From an uncultured Flavobacteriales bacterium (GTDB lineage Bacteria > Bacteroidota > Bacteroidia > Flavobacteriales > Schleiferiaceae): DNA of 64,000 nucleotides. The notes under the pieces were generated by a model, which worked only from the letters and a program-made list of their open reading frames with translations, made no database searches and had not been told where the DNA came from. Below are positions 9,816-19,164 of this stretch, piece after piece. Position 1 is the stretch's first letter; the number at the start of each line of letters is the position of its first letter. The position numbers were made by a program, and so were the translations under genes. The DNA is taken from contig CAJXKC010000003.1 in NCBI GenBank assembly GCA_913055685.1, forward strand, positions 164,734 to 228,733, given 5' to 3'.

Positions 9816-9823
9816 CAAAGATA
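9816..9823 (-). promoter_or_regulatory. -7 box (TATCTTTG) upstream of the MORN-repeat gene
   Basis: The minus strand reads TATCTTTG, a full match to TAnnTTTG, about 30 bases before the ATG at 9787. No clear -33 TTG is seen at the best spacing. Confidence 0.45.
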
Positions 9824-9921
9824 TAAAAAATATTTACACTGAGTTAACATTGGGTTAACATTAGAACTTAAAATATATGCTAAGTGCTGATTATCAAATA
9901 CATTTAATGTTAACTTAAAAT

Positions 9922-9948
9922 AAAAAAGCCACCTCTCGCGAGGTGGCT
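9922..9948 (-). terminator. Intrinsic terminator of pruA
   Basis: Nine-base arms AGCCACCTC (9927-9935) and GAGGTGGCT (9940-9948) with a four-base loop, followed on the minus strand by a T run. It lies directly after the pruA stop at 9972. Confidence 0.9.
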
Positions 9949-9971
9949 TAATATTAATTTAACCTAAATCA

Positions 9972-11609
9972 TTAGTCTTTAGCTAAGAATGGGTATTTGT
10001 AATCCTCGGGGGTAACCAAAGTTTCCTTGATTAATCGAGGACTGACCCAGCGGTATAAGTTCTGTTTAGAACCAGCCTTATCATTGGTACCCGATGCACG
10101 AGCACCGCCAAATGGTTGTTGGCCAACTACCGCTCCGGTAGGCTTATCATTAATATAGAAGTTACCAGCGGCATTGCGCAGCTTATGCATGCCGTACTCT
10201 AAGGCATAACGATCCTCCGAGAATAAACTTCCAGTTAGTGCATAAGGAGAAGTCTCATCCACCAAAGTTAATGTCTCTTCGAATTGATCGGCCGGATACA
10301 CATAAATGGTTAAAACCGGACCAAAGAGCTCGGTTTCCATCGTCACATACTTAGGATCGGTAGTTACCACCACCGTAGGCTCTACGAAGTAACCTTTCGA
10401 CTTATCGTAATTTCCACCAGCGATGATTTCCGCATCCTTATCCGCTTTAGCGCGATCGATGTAAGAAGCCAGCTTATCAAAGGCACCTTCATGAATTACT
10501 GCCGTAATAAAGTTTTCAAAGTCACGGGGACTACCCATTTTAAGCTCGGCCATGGTATTTACCAAACCTTGCTTCACCTCAGGCCATAGATTATCGGGAA
10601 TGTAGGCGCGTGAAGCAGCCGAACATTTTTGCCCCTGGAATTCAAAAGCACCACGAATGAGAGCCGTAATTACCTGCTGAGCTTTAGATGACTTATGAAC
10701 CATCACAAAGTCCTTACCACCGGTTTCCCCTACAATTCGAGGATAAGTGCGGTATTTTTTAATGTTGGCACCAATAACGGTCCAAATATTCTGGAATACT
10801 TCGGTAGAACCGGTGTAATGTAAACCGGCAAAATCGGGATGTGAGAATACGATGTCGGCCGTTTCCTGAGGATCGGTAGCAATCATATTAATAACCCCGG
10901 GAGGCATACCTGCTTCTTCAAAGATTTCCATTACGATGTGGGCGGAGTACATCTGACTCAAGCTTGGCTTCCAAACCACTGTATTACCCATCATCGCCAT
11001 ACTTGTAGGAAGGTTTCCTGCAATAGCCGTAAAGTTAAAAGGGGTAATTGCAAAGGTGAAACCTTCAAGCGGACGATAATCTACCCGATTCCAAATAGTA
11101 GAATGGGAATGTGTGTAGGGCTGCTCATTGTAAATCTCCGTTGCATACTGCACGTTAAAACGCAAGAAATCCGCTAGCTCACAAGCCGAATCAATCTCTG
11201 CTTGGAAAATAGTTTTGGATTGCTGAATCATGGTAGCCGCATTGATGCGAGCACGGTAAGGACCGGCTACTAAATCGGCGGCTTTTAAGAAAATTGCCGA
11301 GCGATTGGCCCAAGACATATTCTCCCAAGCTTCCTTAGCCTCTAATGCGGCATTAATTGCATCGTGAACGTGTTTGGCTTCACCAAAGTGGAAAGAGCCT
11401 ACATTATGGCCATGATCATGTGGAGGTAATACGCGCATGGTATTATTGGTACGAACCTTCTCCCCATTAATGACCATGGGAATATCTAGAGTTTCATTCC
11501 ACATTTTATCATATGCAGCCTGAACTTCTTTACGCTCTTTAGAACCGGGAGCATAAGACAATATGGGCTCATTAATAGCCTGTGGAACATGATAAAAACC
11601 TTTATCCAT
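9972..11609 (-). CDS. pruA: L-glutamate gamma-semialdehyde (P5C) dehydrogenase
   Basis: A 545-residue NAD-dependent aldehyde dehydrogenase that completes proline breakdown by oxidising glutamate semialdehyde to glutamate. The catalytic Cys sits in FEFQGQKCSAASRAY and the general-base Glu in RIVGETGGKDFVMVH. The substrate-type signature TPFNFTAIAGNLP and the C-terminal QQPFGGARASGTNDKAGS are typical of the stand-alone P5CDH of Bacteroidota, with no fused PutA proline dehydrogenase domain. No proline dehydrogenase gene is adjacent. It has its own promoter-like boxes and a strong terminator. Confidence 0.95.
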   Translation of the reverse strand: MDKGFYHVPQAINEPILSYAPGSKERKEVQAAYDKMWNETLDIPMVINGEKVRTNNTMRVLPPHDHGHNVGSFHFGEAKHVHDAINAALEAKEAWENMSWANRSAIFLKAADLVAGPYRARINAATMIQQSKTIFQAEIDSACELADFLRFNVQYATEIYNEQPYTHSHSTIWNRVDYRPLEGFTFAITPFNFTAIAGNLPTSMAMMGNTVVWKPSLSQMYSAHIVMEIFEEAGMPPGVINMIATDPQETADIVFSHPDFAGLHYTGSTEVFQNIWTVIGANIKKYRTYPRIVGETGGKDFVMVHKSSKAQQVITALIRGAFEFQGQKCSAASRAYIPDNLWPEVKQGLVNTMAELKMGSPRDFENFITAVIHEGAFDKLASYIDRAKADKDAEIIAGGNYDKSKGYFVEPTVVVTTDPKYVTMETELFGPVLTIYVYPADQFEETLTLVDETSPYALTGSLFSEDRYALEYGMHKLRNAAGNFYINDKPTGAVVGQQPFGGARASGTNDKAGSKQNLYRWVSPRLIKETLVTPEDYKYPFLAKD

Positions 11610-11643
11610 TTTCTTGATTTTAAGAGGTTATAAAATGGGCTAC

Positions 11644-11671
11644 CAAAGGTACAATAAAGGCAAGGGGCAAA
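11644..11671 (-). promoter_or_regulatory. Bacteroidota-type promoter of pruA
   Basis: On the minus strand TTTG (11671-11668) is followed after 16 bases by TACCTTTG (11651-11644), a full TAnnTTTG match about 35 bases before the ATG at 11609. Confidence 0.55.
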
Positions 11672-11679
11672 AAAATAAC

Positions 11680-12339
11680 TTAGTCACCGATTGGTGTCGC
11701 CTCATCACGCGCATCACGAGGCACGCGAATGACCTTTGGTTTATGGGGATTATCGGTAAAAAGTAATGCGCTAAGAAAGCGGCCCGTCCAAGCACCTGTA
11801 TCAATTAACCAAGCATTCTCTTGGGTCTTAAACAAGGGCTTATCGCTTTCCAAAATTTGATGGCCGCATACCTGAACCTTCGCCAGAGCCTTCAATTTCT
11901 TGCGGTTCTCCAACAAATTATGCGCACGGTTAATATTAAAGGGATCCTGACTAGCGGCAGAAAATCCAGCGTGACTCACATAGATATCTTCATTTTCCCA
12001 ATGCAGGGGCAAACCGGCAATTTGAGCAGCAACATCATTTGCTGTAAGTCCCTTACGATTAAAGCCCGCCACTAAATCAATAAATTGCTTTGAAGGCTTA
12101 TTTTTTCGAAAATGCTTTAGGAACCATTGCTCGTGATTGCCCCGAATTAGAATCACCTTATTGGGGTATTTAGCACTCAATTTTAACCAATAACGCCAAG
12201 TTTTTACGCTATGCGCCCCCTTGTTTAATAGGTCACCAACAAACACTAGCAAATCCTCCTCAGGCTGCCAATGCTCTTGCACCAATTTCTTTAAGGTGTA
12301 ATAACATGCGTGAACGTCGCCTATAACCAGTACGCCCAC
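11680..12339 (-). CDS. Metallophosphoesterase (Ser/Thr phosphatase / ApaH-like)
   Basis: A 219-residue calcineurin-like phosphoesterase. The metal-binding motifs are in order: GDVHAC at residues 7-12, GDLLNKG around 35-41 and RGNHE near 65-69, with later His residues in SHAGF and CGHQ. This set fits the PrpA/ApaH-like branch that cleaves phosphoproteins or dinucleoside polyphosphates; the substrate cannot be told from sequence. The start is a GTG at 12339, eight bases after the dnaN stop, so it is likely the last gene of the dnaN transcript. Confidence 0.85.
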   Translation of the reverse strand: MGVLVIGDVHACYYTLKKLVQEHWQPEEDLLVFVGDLLNKGAHSVKTWRYWLKLSAKYPNKVILIRGNHEQWFLKHFRKNKPSKQFIDLVAGFNRKGLTANDVAAQIAGLPLHWENEDIYVSHAGFSAASQDPFNINRAHNLLENRKKLKALAKVQVCGHQILESDKPLFKTQENAWLIDTGAWTGRFLSALLFTDNPHKPKVIRVPRDARDEATPIGD

Positions 12340-12347
12340 CGGGAATC

Positions 12348-13469
12348 TTATGAATTAAGCATCACTGGCATAACCAGCATCAATACATCTTCTCCTTCTT
12401 CAAGACTATCGGCGGGTAAAATAATACCGGCACGGTTAGGAGCAGACATCTCTAAATTGATTACATCCGACTCTAAATTGCTTAACATTTCGGTTAAGAA
12501 ACGAGAGTTGAAACCAATCTCCATATCCTCTCCCTGATAGCTACAGTCTAAACGCTCATGCGCCTTGTTGGAAAAGTCTACGTCTTCGGCCATCATCTGT
12601 AATTCAGACCCAGCCATTTTTAAACGTACCTGATGGGTAGTTTTATTTGAGAAAATTGCCACTCGTTTTACTGAGCTTAAAAACTTAGTGCGCTCAATCT
12701 CCAAGACATTGGGATTGTCTTTAGGAATTACTGCCTCGTAATTGGGGTATTTACCATCAATGAGTCGACAGCTTAAGACAATATTTTCAAACTCGAAACG
12801 AGCGTTGGTTTCATTGTAATGCACCTTTACCTCATCACCTACGCTTACCAAGGTAGACTTAAGGATATTGAGCGGTTTACGCGGCATGATGAATTCGGCC
12901 GTATTATCACTCTTAAAATCATTGCGACGGTAGCGCACCAATTTATGGGCATCGGTAGCCACAAAAGTTAGACTCTCGGAACTAAACTGGAAGAATACAC
13001 CCGACATCACCGGACGTAGGTCGTCATTTCCTGCTGCAAACAAAGTTTTGTTAATCGCGGTAGCCAAAATTTCGCCTGGTACAGTAGTAGTGCTCACATC
13101 TTCCATTTCGGGAAGCTTAGGAAACTCGTCTCCTTCTACAAAAGCCAAGCTGTAGCGACCATAATCCGAACTAATCTCTACGGTCATGCTGGAATCATCG
13201 GTTACAAAGGTAACTGGCTGCTCTGGCAAGGCTTTTAAACCATCCAATAGCAGACGGGCTGGCACTGCGGCTACCCCATCTTGATCACCTTGCACCTCAA
13301 GGGTAGCACTAATGGTCGATTCCAAATCGGAAGCTAAAATGCTTAATTGTGAACCTTCCAACTTTAAAAGGAAGTTATCTAAGATCGGTAGGGTGTTGTT
13401 GTTATTTAACACGCCACCAACAATTTGCAACTGCTTTAAAAGCGCACCACTTGAAACGATGAATTTCAT
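12348..13469 (-). CDS. dnaN: DNA polymerase III subunit beta (sliding clamp)
   Basis: A 373-residue protein of normal length for the beta clamp, which encircles DNA and tethers polymerase III. It begins MKFIVSSGALLKQLQIVGGVLNNNNTLPIL (signature in two parts: LLKQLQIVGGV and TLPILDNFLL) and ends with the conserved VMPVML. The three-domain repeat is evident. It lies downstream of the gldFG/DUF4340 genes with a 76-base gap containing a TATATTTG box, so it probably has its own promoter. No DnaA-box cluster or dnaA accompanies it, so this is not evidence for the origin. Confidence 0.97.
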   Translation of the reverse strand: MKFIVSSGALLKQLQIVGGVLNNNNTLPILDNFLLKLEGSQLSILASDLESTISATLEVQGDQDGVAAVPARLLLDGLKALPEQPVTFVTDDSSMTVEISSDYGRYSLAFVEGDEFPKLPEMEDVSTTTVPGEILATAINKTLFAAGNDDLRPVMSGVFFQFSSESLTFVATDAHKLVRYRRNDFKSDNTAEFIMPRKPLNILKSTLVSVGDEVKVHYNETNARFEFENIVLSCRLIDGKYPNYEAVIPKDNPNVLEIERTKFLSSVKRVAIFSNKTTHQVRLKMAGSELQMMAEDVDFSNKAHERLDCSYQGEDMEIGFNSRFLTEMLSNLESDVINLEMSAPNRAGIILPADSLEEGEDVLMLVMPVMLNS

Positions 13470-13498
13470 AAAACCGTGATTAATTAGAAATTAAGGAA

Positions 13499-13506
13499 CA
13501 AATATA
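13499..13506 (-). promoter_or_regulatory. -7 box (TATATTTG) upstream of dnaN
   Basis: The minus strand shows TATATTTG, matching TAnnTTTG, 30 bases before the dnaN ATG; no well-spaced TTG partner is seen. Confidence 0.45.
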
Positions 13507-13545
13507 GCTAATAGCGCTCCCGACCTGCGCGGCATTTTTCAAAAA

Positions 13546-14571
13546 TTACAAGCTTTTATCCTCAAAAAGATAATAATCTAAAGGCCTGATTACCTTGCGT
13601 AAAGCATAATATTGAAGCAATACCATGCGCTCATCGTTAATAAATCCGTGTAAACGATCGGGATCAAAAAAGGTCTTTGGATCATCAAAATCGATGGTTT
13701 CGGGAGCGGCCTTAATCTTGAAGCCGCTAAAGCTCTGCACCCTTCCTTCCTTATCGCTAACACTAATCTTAAAGACTGGTGTACTTGCTAAGAGGGAGTC
13801 ACGGTCATCATAAATAGGATCACTGGGAATAATCTCCCCTTCATAACTCAATTTGGACATTGCCGACAATAGTAATCGGGCTTTAACTTGGGAGGCACCT
13901 CGCATCACTTTACCATCGGAGGCTCTTTCGACATACAGGCTATCGGCGGAAAAGACTTTAACGCTAAAGCTCTGATCCAAAGAATCGGGAAACAATACAT
14001 TAAGCTCCTTAATTGCTTGGGTATTGATATCCATTAACTCACGGCTGCGCCAGAGGTAATCATCCACGATAAAGCGCGTATTTAAAAAACCATTAAAGCC
14101 AGGGATATGCACAGCATAAGGCAAGTCGGCACCCTCAATCTTCATATAAGTACCCATCTCATCGGTGGTGGGCAGACCTACATAAAGAACCTTGCTCAAG
14201 CTACCATCTTGATAGATTTCTACTTTTCGTCCTAAAGTGGCGAGGTTTTTCTCTACCACCGGCACCATTCGCTGGGGAAGGAAATTACGCATCTCCATCC
14301 GCACGAGAGTTTCTAGAAGGACCGCTATTGCATCGCGACGTACCTTATGTTCATCATCCAATAACCAGCGCTTTCCTCTGCGGCTTAAGCTAACTTTTTT
14401 CGGGCTTTTATCGCTAATCACAATCTTGGTGATACTGGCAGTGTCCTTTACGGCAAAGGCATAATTTTCGGGACCACTTAAGGTAGTCTTGCCGCTGCTT
14501 TCGCTGAAAAGCCATCCGGCTACAGCCAATAGAACAAGGAAAACGATAAGATAAATGAGGTTCTTCTTCAT
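13546..14571 (-). CDS. DUF4340 membrane-anchored protein linked to GldFG
   Basis: A 341-residue protein with one N-terminal membrane helix (residues about 5-24) and a large extracytoplasmic part of the DUF4340 type, recognisable from I-x-I-x-SPKKVSLSRRGKRWLLDDE and the repeated 'W-x-x-x' strand-rich domains. Its ATG lies one base past the gldG stop, so it is translationally linked to GldG. DUF4340 proteins often follow GldG-type ABC auxiliary genes, which suggests a shared complex, but the function has not been worked out from sequence. Confidence 0.75.
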   Translation of the reverse strand: MKKNLIYLIVFLVLLAVAGWLFSESSGKTTLSGPENYAFAVKDTASITKIVISDKSPKKVSLSRRGKRWLLDDEHKVRRDAIAVLLETLVRMEMRNFLPQRMVPVVEKNLATLGRKVEIYQDGSLSKVLYVGLPTTDEMGTYMKIEGADLPYAVHIPGFNGFLNTRFIVDDYLWRSRELMDINTQAIKELNVLFPDSLDQSFSVKVFSADSLYVERASDGKVMRGASQVKARLLLSAMSKLSYEGEIIPSDPIYDDRDSLLASTPVFKISVSDKEGRVQSFSGFKIKAAPETIDFDDPKTFFDPDRLHGFINDERMVLLQYYALRKVIRPLDYYLFEDKSL

Positions 14572-14572
14572 C

Positions 14573-16288
14573 TTAGGAAAGGTATTTTTTTCGACGCAGA
14601 ATGTAATTAAGCACCGCTAATAGTAGAATAAGTAAAATTGGAATTAGGGTATTTACCAATTGCCAAGTGAGTCTTTCCTTTTTGGTGCGATTTAAATCGA
14701 GCAAACGGATTTTTAACTCACGGGAACGAATATCGATTAGACCACTATCGTCTAACATGTAGTCGATGGCATTAATCAAGAAATCCTTATTTCCATATTG
14801 CATCCCGGTAAATTGATCATAGCCTAAGGGTAGTGGTGCACCTTTGGGTATGTCGCGATTTACCACATTGGTTTGGTTGCGAATGATATCCCCATCCGAA
14901 ACCACCAACATTTGGGTCTCCACACTTTCTTCAACCATTGGCAATTGCTCACCTCCCGCTTTTGGTTTCAGGCGGTTTTTGTAAAGAGATTGAAATTTAC
15001 CTTCCAACAAGATAGCCAAGGGGATACCGCGTTCCCTAAATCGGTTTTGCGGAGGCGGATTGTAAAGTTCAGACAGGCTAACAATGGCTGGGGTTGCCCG
15101 ACGAGCGGAGTAAGGGGAACTCCGCAATAATATATTCTTACGCACTCCTTCGGCAATGACCGTATCTAGACTAGAAGCAAATTGCAACCAAATAGCATTA
15201 AGATCTTTAGCTATCGGGTGATTGCTTTGTGGCATTACCATGGGGAAATATATCCAAGGCTGAATTTGCCGCTGATCATTAACTCCGGCCGCAACCATAT
15301 CTACCACCATATCGGTATTTACTCGCACACCGTATTTAAAGAGGAGGTCATTTAAATTTAAGCGATCAAATAAGGGCAAGGCCATAAACTGTGACTTCTC
15401 GCTAAGACTATCCATTGAAGCTTGCACCGCATCCAGCAACCAAATCAATTTTCCGCCATTCATAGCAAATTGATCAATCATGTACTTATCCAAGTCATTA
15501 AAGGCCAGTTGCGGTTTCGCTATGATGATCGCATCGAAACGATTCATGCGCACCTGTTGCTGAGCGATACTTAGAGTTTCTTTGGTGGAGTCGTTCTTAA
15601 ACTCTCGGATATTGAATAAGTCGACTTGATAATTGGCATTGAGGGCCTTGGCTAAATCAGCCAATTCACGCGGTCCAACTTCACCGTGCCCCTGTAAAAA
15701 ACCTACCAGTGGCTTATTCGACTGTACCAAACTTCGAATGGCGTTGGCTAAGCTAAACTCGAGATTCTCTACCGAGGTGTTTATTTGCTGTTCGGGGGAA
15801 ACACCTAACTGATCCTTTAATAATAAAGCCGGCTCTTCATTATCGCCATAGCTAAGAATCGCTCCAGGAAAAATAGTCTTTACTGAGGCTTCACCTTCGG
15901 TATTGACCGATAGCTGATACGGCTTTAAGCCCTTAAACTGCAGCTGTTGGAAAAGACTATTGGTCTCTTCTCTATCGCCCTGAGCATTAGGATTAATAAA
16001 GATGTATTGTAGATTGGGATTGTAGGCCCTAAACTCATCCAGCATTTGTCGGGTTTCCGACTGCAAGCGCTGGAATCCTGCGGGAAAATCACCATCTAGG
16101 TAGACTTTAACCAAAAGAACATCGTCGAAGCTTTCCAATAGTTGCACCGTAGCCTCCGAAAGGCTGTAACGCTTTTCTGAGGTAAGGTCAAGGCGGAAAA
16201 ACTTCAGACTGCCTATGAAATTTAGTAGTACTAGAATCGCTAAGAAAATAACAAAGCGAAAGAGATCTCTTCTTTTCTTCATTACCAT
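14573..16288 (-). CDS. gldG: Gliding motility ABC transporter auxiliary protein GldG
   Basis: A 571-residue membrane protein with a helix near residues 10-28, a long periplasmic ABC_transp_aux domain (DLTSEKRYSLSEATVQLLESF; GFLQGHGEVGPRELADL; LIWLLDAVQASMDSL) and a C-terminal helix (ILLILLLAVLNYIL) before a basic tail. In Flavobacterium, GldG works with GldF and the ATPase GldA as an ABC transporter that is needed for gliding. The ATG at 16288 overlaps gldF by seven bases; an ATG at 16282 would give a TAATG junction. gldA is not in the window. Confidence 0.92.
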   Translation of the reverse strand: MVMKKRRDLFRFVIFLAILVLLNFIGSLKFFRLDLTSEKRYSLSEATVQLLESFDDVLLVKVYLDGDFPAGFQRLQSETRQMLDEFRAYNPNLQYIFINPNAQGDREETNSLFQQLQFKGLKPYQLSVNTEGEASVKTIFPGAILSYGDNEEPALLLKDQLGVSPEQQINTSVENLEFSLANAIRSLVQSNKPLVGFLQGHGEVGPRELADLAKALNANYQVDLFNIREFKNDSTKETLSIAQQQVRMNRFDAIIIAKPQLAFNDLDKYMIDQFAMNGGKLIWLLDAVQASMDSLSEKSQFMALPLFDRLNLNDLLFKYGVRVNTDMVVDMVAAGVNDQRQIQPWIYFPMVMPQSNHPIAKDLNAIWLQFASSLDTVIAEGVRKNILLRSSPYSARRATPAIVSLSELYNPPPQNRFRERGIPLAILLEGKFQSLYKNRLKPKAGGEQLPMVEESVETQMLVVSDGDIIRNQTNVVNRDIPKGAPLPLGYDQFTGMQYGNKDFLINAIDYMLDDSGLIDIRSRELKIRLLDLNRTKKERLTWQLVNTLIPILLILLLAVLNYILRRKKYLS

Positions 16289-17013
16289 TTGCGACTTTGA
16301 ATTACTAATCGGGTGGCGGCCACGAAAGTGGCGATGAGACTCAGGAAGTATAAGACATCTCTACTATCTATAACCCCCCTACTCATTGAAATATAATGTT
16401 CGTTAATCCCCAATTTTAGGATAAATAAATCGAGGGATCCGAAAAGCTCGAAACCGGCAATTTGATCAAATCCATAAAAAATGAAGAAACATAAAAACAT
16501 AGCCAGTAAAAAAGCTACGATTTGATTATCGGTTAATGCCGAAGCAAATAAGCCAATGCTTAAAAAAGCCGCACCTAAAAATAGTAAACCGACATAAGAG
16601 CCAAAGGTGGCGCCGCTATCAATATTGCCCAAGGGATTACCTAATTGATAAACGGTATAATAGTAAATGAGGGTCGGTAATAATGCGACCAGTAATAACA
16701 ATAATCCCGCACTGTACTTAGCCAAAACTATCTGCAAATCGCTTAATGGTTTGGTAAGCAGTAATTCCATGGTACCAGCCTTTTTTTCATCTGCGAAAAG
16801 GCGCATGCTTAAAGCCGGAATTAGAAACAAAAAGACCCAAGGGCTTATGGTAAAGAGGTAACCTAAACTGGCATAACCTCCATCGAGAAGGTTAAAACTC
16901 CCTGGGAATAACCAGAGAAAAACCGAATTAATAAGCAGGTATACCATCACTACTAAATAACCAATGATGGATCCAAAGAAGGCTCGTATTTCCTTTTGGA
17001 TTAATGCAAACAT
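16282..17013 (-). CDS. gldF: Gliding motility ABC transporter permease GldF
   Basis: A 243-residue integral membrane protein with about six hydrophobic segments. The block SMRLFADEKKAGTMELLLTKPLSDLQIVLAKY is the ABC-2 type permease coupling signature (SMRLFADEKKAGTME followed by LLLTKPLSD). It forms the membrane channel of the GldAFG transporter. The ATG overlaps the stop codon of the upstream monooxygenase gene (TAATG at 17015-17011), so the whole run is translated as one message. Confidence 0.93.
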   Translation of the reverse strand: MFALIQKEIRAFFGSIIGYLVVMVYLLINSVFLWLFPGSFNLLDGGYASLGYLFTISPWVFLFLIPALSMRLFADEKKAGTMELLLTKPLSDLQIVLAKYSAGLLLLLVALLPTLIYYYTVYQLGNPLGNIDSGATFGSYVGLLFLGAAFLSIGLFASALTDNQIVAFLLAMFLCFFIFYGFDQIAGFELFGSLDLFILKLGINEHYISMSRGVIDSRDVLYFLSLIATFVAATRLVIQSRKW

Positions 17014-17306
17014 TACAACGATTCTATTTCATTTGTGCTCCAAGCTTCAGGCTTAGCCGCAAATAAGGTTTTGGTAAAAGCCCATACGCCTTGGAACAAT
17101 TCAGATTGACGATAGTTTTCCAAATCTGTTGCCTCTTGCCACCAACTATAGGTGAAAAAAATATTCGGATCATTTACATCGCGCAGCAATTTCAACTTTT
17201 CACATCCGGGAAAATTTCGAATTTGATCCTTGTGTTTGTGAAAGTTGGCGAGAAAATCTTCAACCTTTTCTTCCTGAAAGGTCATTTTAACAATCCGACT
17301 GATCAT
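17013..17306 (-). CDS. ABM-domain (antibiotic biosynthesis monooxygenase-like) protein
   Basis: A 97-residue dimeric ferredoxin-like fold protein: MISRIVKMTFQEEKVEDFL at the start, then CEKLKLLRDVNDPNIFFTYSWW in the middle, typical of the ABM family. These small proteins include cofactor-free monooxygenases and haem-degrading enzymes, but most bacterial members have no known substrate. It is coupled both ways, to SAM hydrolase (ATGA at 17306-17303) and to gldF (TAATG), an order I recall from many Flavobacteriia; why gliding genes carry it is unknown. Confidence 0.8.
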   Translation of the reverse strand: MISRIVKMTFQEEKVEDFLANFHKHKDQIRNFPGCEKLKLLRDVNDPNIFFTYSWWQEATDLENYRQSELFQGVWAFTKTLFAAKPEAWSTNEIESL

Positions 17307-18097
17307 TCGTAATTAATACTTATTTCATCCATTAAATTGAGACCCAAAAGGCTATTGGCCCCATTGTACTCCTTACCAATTGCACCACGAAAGGCAATTT
17401 CCAGCAAACCTAAAGAATTAATTAGGGCTAACACGCCATCTTGGGCACTATCCTGATAGGAACGGGCAATCTTCGTAAGCGAGCGATTACGGGGTAAGTT
17501 TATTTCAAAGGTCTTGCCCTGTAATTCCTGCAATTGTCCTTTAGCAATATTGGTAATCAAATTTCCGTAGTGGTCGATGTAGATAATCTTTCCACTTATA
17601 ATTTTACGCTCGCGATCAACCAAAGCTTGCGGGGCCTTTACCTGATTTATTGAATTCATAGGTTTCCCCAGGATCGAAAGGGCTCCCCCCTGCGCTAAAT
17701 GCACAGCGGCCTTAGCGAGAAAATCTCTTCCTGGAAATAAACTATCTATACCCGCTCCGATTTCAATCCGATGAATAGCCTTTGCCTTCTTAGCGCCTTG
17801 CAACAAGCTGAGCAAGCCATTATCGGCGGCAATAAAAAATTGTCCATCCATCTCCATCGCAAGAAAAACTCCCTTACCATCAAGTTCTTGGTTTAAAATT
17901 AGATGCACCGAACCTTTGGGAAAGGAAGGGTAAGCCTGACCAATAATAAAAGCGGCTTCTAATAAATTACCAGGAGCAATTTCATGACTGAGCTCCACCA
18001 CTTTAAGTTGCGGTGCTAAATCGGCCAAGACCCCCAAGACTATCGCTCGGTAAGGATCTTTGTTTCCATAATCACTGCTTAAACTTATTAATGGCAT
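17303..18097 (-). CDS. SAM hydrolase / SAM hydroxide adenosyltransferase (DUF62)
   Basis: A 264-residue protein of the DUF62 family that splits S-adenosylmethionine to adenosine and methionine using water; the fold is shared with fluorinases and chlorinases. The N-terminal motif is LSSDYGNKDPYRAIVLGVL, with ELSHEIAPGNLLEAAFIIG and the mid-chain FIAADNGLLSLL; the linker to the C-terminal barrel contains IIYIDHYGNLITNI. The hydrolase is far commoner than the halogenases. Its 3' end overlaps the ABM gene start. It is divergent from phoH, with about 100 bases between. Confidence 0.9.
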   Translation of the reverse strand: MPLISLSSDYGNKDPYRAIVLGVLADLAPQLKVVELSHEIAPGNLLEAAFIIGQAYPSFPKGSVHLILNQELDGKGVFLAMEMDGQFFIAADNGLLSLLQGAKKAKAIHRIEIGAGIDSLFPGRDFLAKAAVHLAQGGALSILGKPMNSINQVKAPQALVDRERKIISGKIIYIDHYGNLITNIAKGQLQELQGKTFEINLPRNRSLTKIARSYQDSAQDGVLALINSLGLLEIAFRGAIGKEYNGANSLLGLNLMDEISINYE

Positions 18098-18201
18098 ATC
18101 AGGGGAAAAGGTAATGGACGAATCGCCCTTTATTTGTTATTTTGTAACGACAAAAATATTCATTTAAAGCGCAAGCCTAAACTAAAGATTCCAAAGCAAA
18201 T

Positions 18202-19164
18202 TTGAGCGAGAAAACTCTTCATGTAGAAAGTGTAGATCCCAGAGAGATTTACGGCACCAATAATAAGTACCTAAACCTTATAAAAAACTATTTTCCAGAG
18301 CTTAAGATAACTGCTCGTGGAGGTACCATTAAGGTGAATGGCGAAGAATCCCAAATTATTCGATTTGAGGATAAGGTTAGTGAGATTGTCGAATATTTAA
18401 ATCGCTACAATTCATTAAGTCTAAATCAGGTCGACCGTATTCTTAAGGATGAGATGATATTGGAAAAAGACGATAGTCCTGAAAGTGACATTATTTTATA
18501 CGGCACCAATGGTCAGGCCGTAAAGGCCCGCACTCTTAATCAGCGCCGTATGCTTAAATCGATTAAGCATAATGATGTGATTTTTGCGGTTGGTCCGGCG
18601 GGTACGGGAAAAACCTATACCGCGGTGGCTTTAGCGGTACGTGCTTTAAAAAACAAGGAGATAAAACGCATCATCCTCACTCGTCCCGCGGTAGAAGCAG
18701 GTGAAAACCTTGGCTTTTTACCGGGAGATCTCAAGGAAAAACTCGATCCCTATTTACAGCCTTTATACGATGCCTTAAGGGATATGATTCCCCCTGAAAA
18801 GCTTGCCTACTACATGGAAAGTGGAACCATTCAGATTGCCCCACTAGCCTTTATGCGGGGACGTACCCTTGATCGGGCTTTTGTGATTTTAGATGAGGCT
18901 CAAAATACCACCCATGCTCAAATGAAAATGTTCTTAACCCGGATGGGGGCAAGTGCAAAGTTCATCGTTACCGGTGATGCTAGTCAGATCGACCTGCCCC
19001 GCAAACAGGTATCCGGACTCAAAGAAGCCTTGCGTATTTTAAAAGGCATTGAAGGCATTGACCAGATTTACCTTGAAGAAAACGACGTTATTCGTCATCA
19101 ACTGGTTAAGAATATTATCCGCGCTTACGATAAAGAAGAAAATGAAAGCACTGAAAGAAACTAA
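18202..19164 (+). CDS. phoH: PhoH family ATPase
   Basis: A 320-residue cytoplasmic P-loop protein. The N-terminal KH-like segment ([19 protein letters not shown]) precedes Walker [10 protein letters not shown], the [20 protein letters not shown] block and Walker [20 protein letters not shown], all hallmarks of PhoH/YbeZ, which is linked to ribosome maturation and RNA metabolism. The only start that keeps the N-terminus is TTG at 18202. It overlaps purC by 23 bases and probably drives it. Confidence 0.9.
   Translation: MSEKTLHVESVDPREIYGTNNKYLNLIKNYFPELKITARGGTIKVNGEESQIIRFEDKVSEIVEYLNRYNSLSLNQVDRILKDEMILEKDDSPESDIILYGTNGQAVKARTLNQRRMLKSIKHNDVIFAVGPAGTGKTYTAVALAVRALKNKEIKRIILTRPAVEAGENLGFLPGDLKEKLDPYLQPLYDALRDMIPPEKLAYYMESGTIQIAPLAFMRGRTLDRAFVILDEAQNTTHAQMKMFLTRMGASAKFIVTGDASQIDLPRKQVSGLKEALRILKGIEGIDQIYLEENDVIRHQLVKNIIRAYDKEENESTERN

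Noticed and set aside
9832..9920. TTAACAT repeats and AT-rich sequence upstream of the MORN gene as a replication origin
   Set aside because: No DnaA-box cluster, no dnaA nearby, and the repeats are only three short copies; dnaN placement here does not mark an origin in this phylum.
13546..14571. Naming the DUF4340 protein as a Gld protein
   Set aside because: It is linked to gldG but matches no named gliding gene; linkage alone does not give a function.
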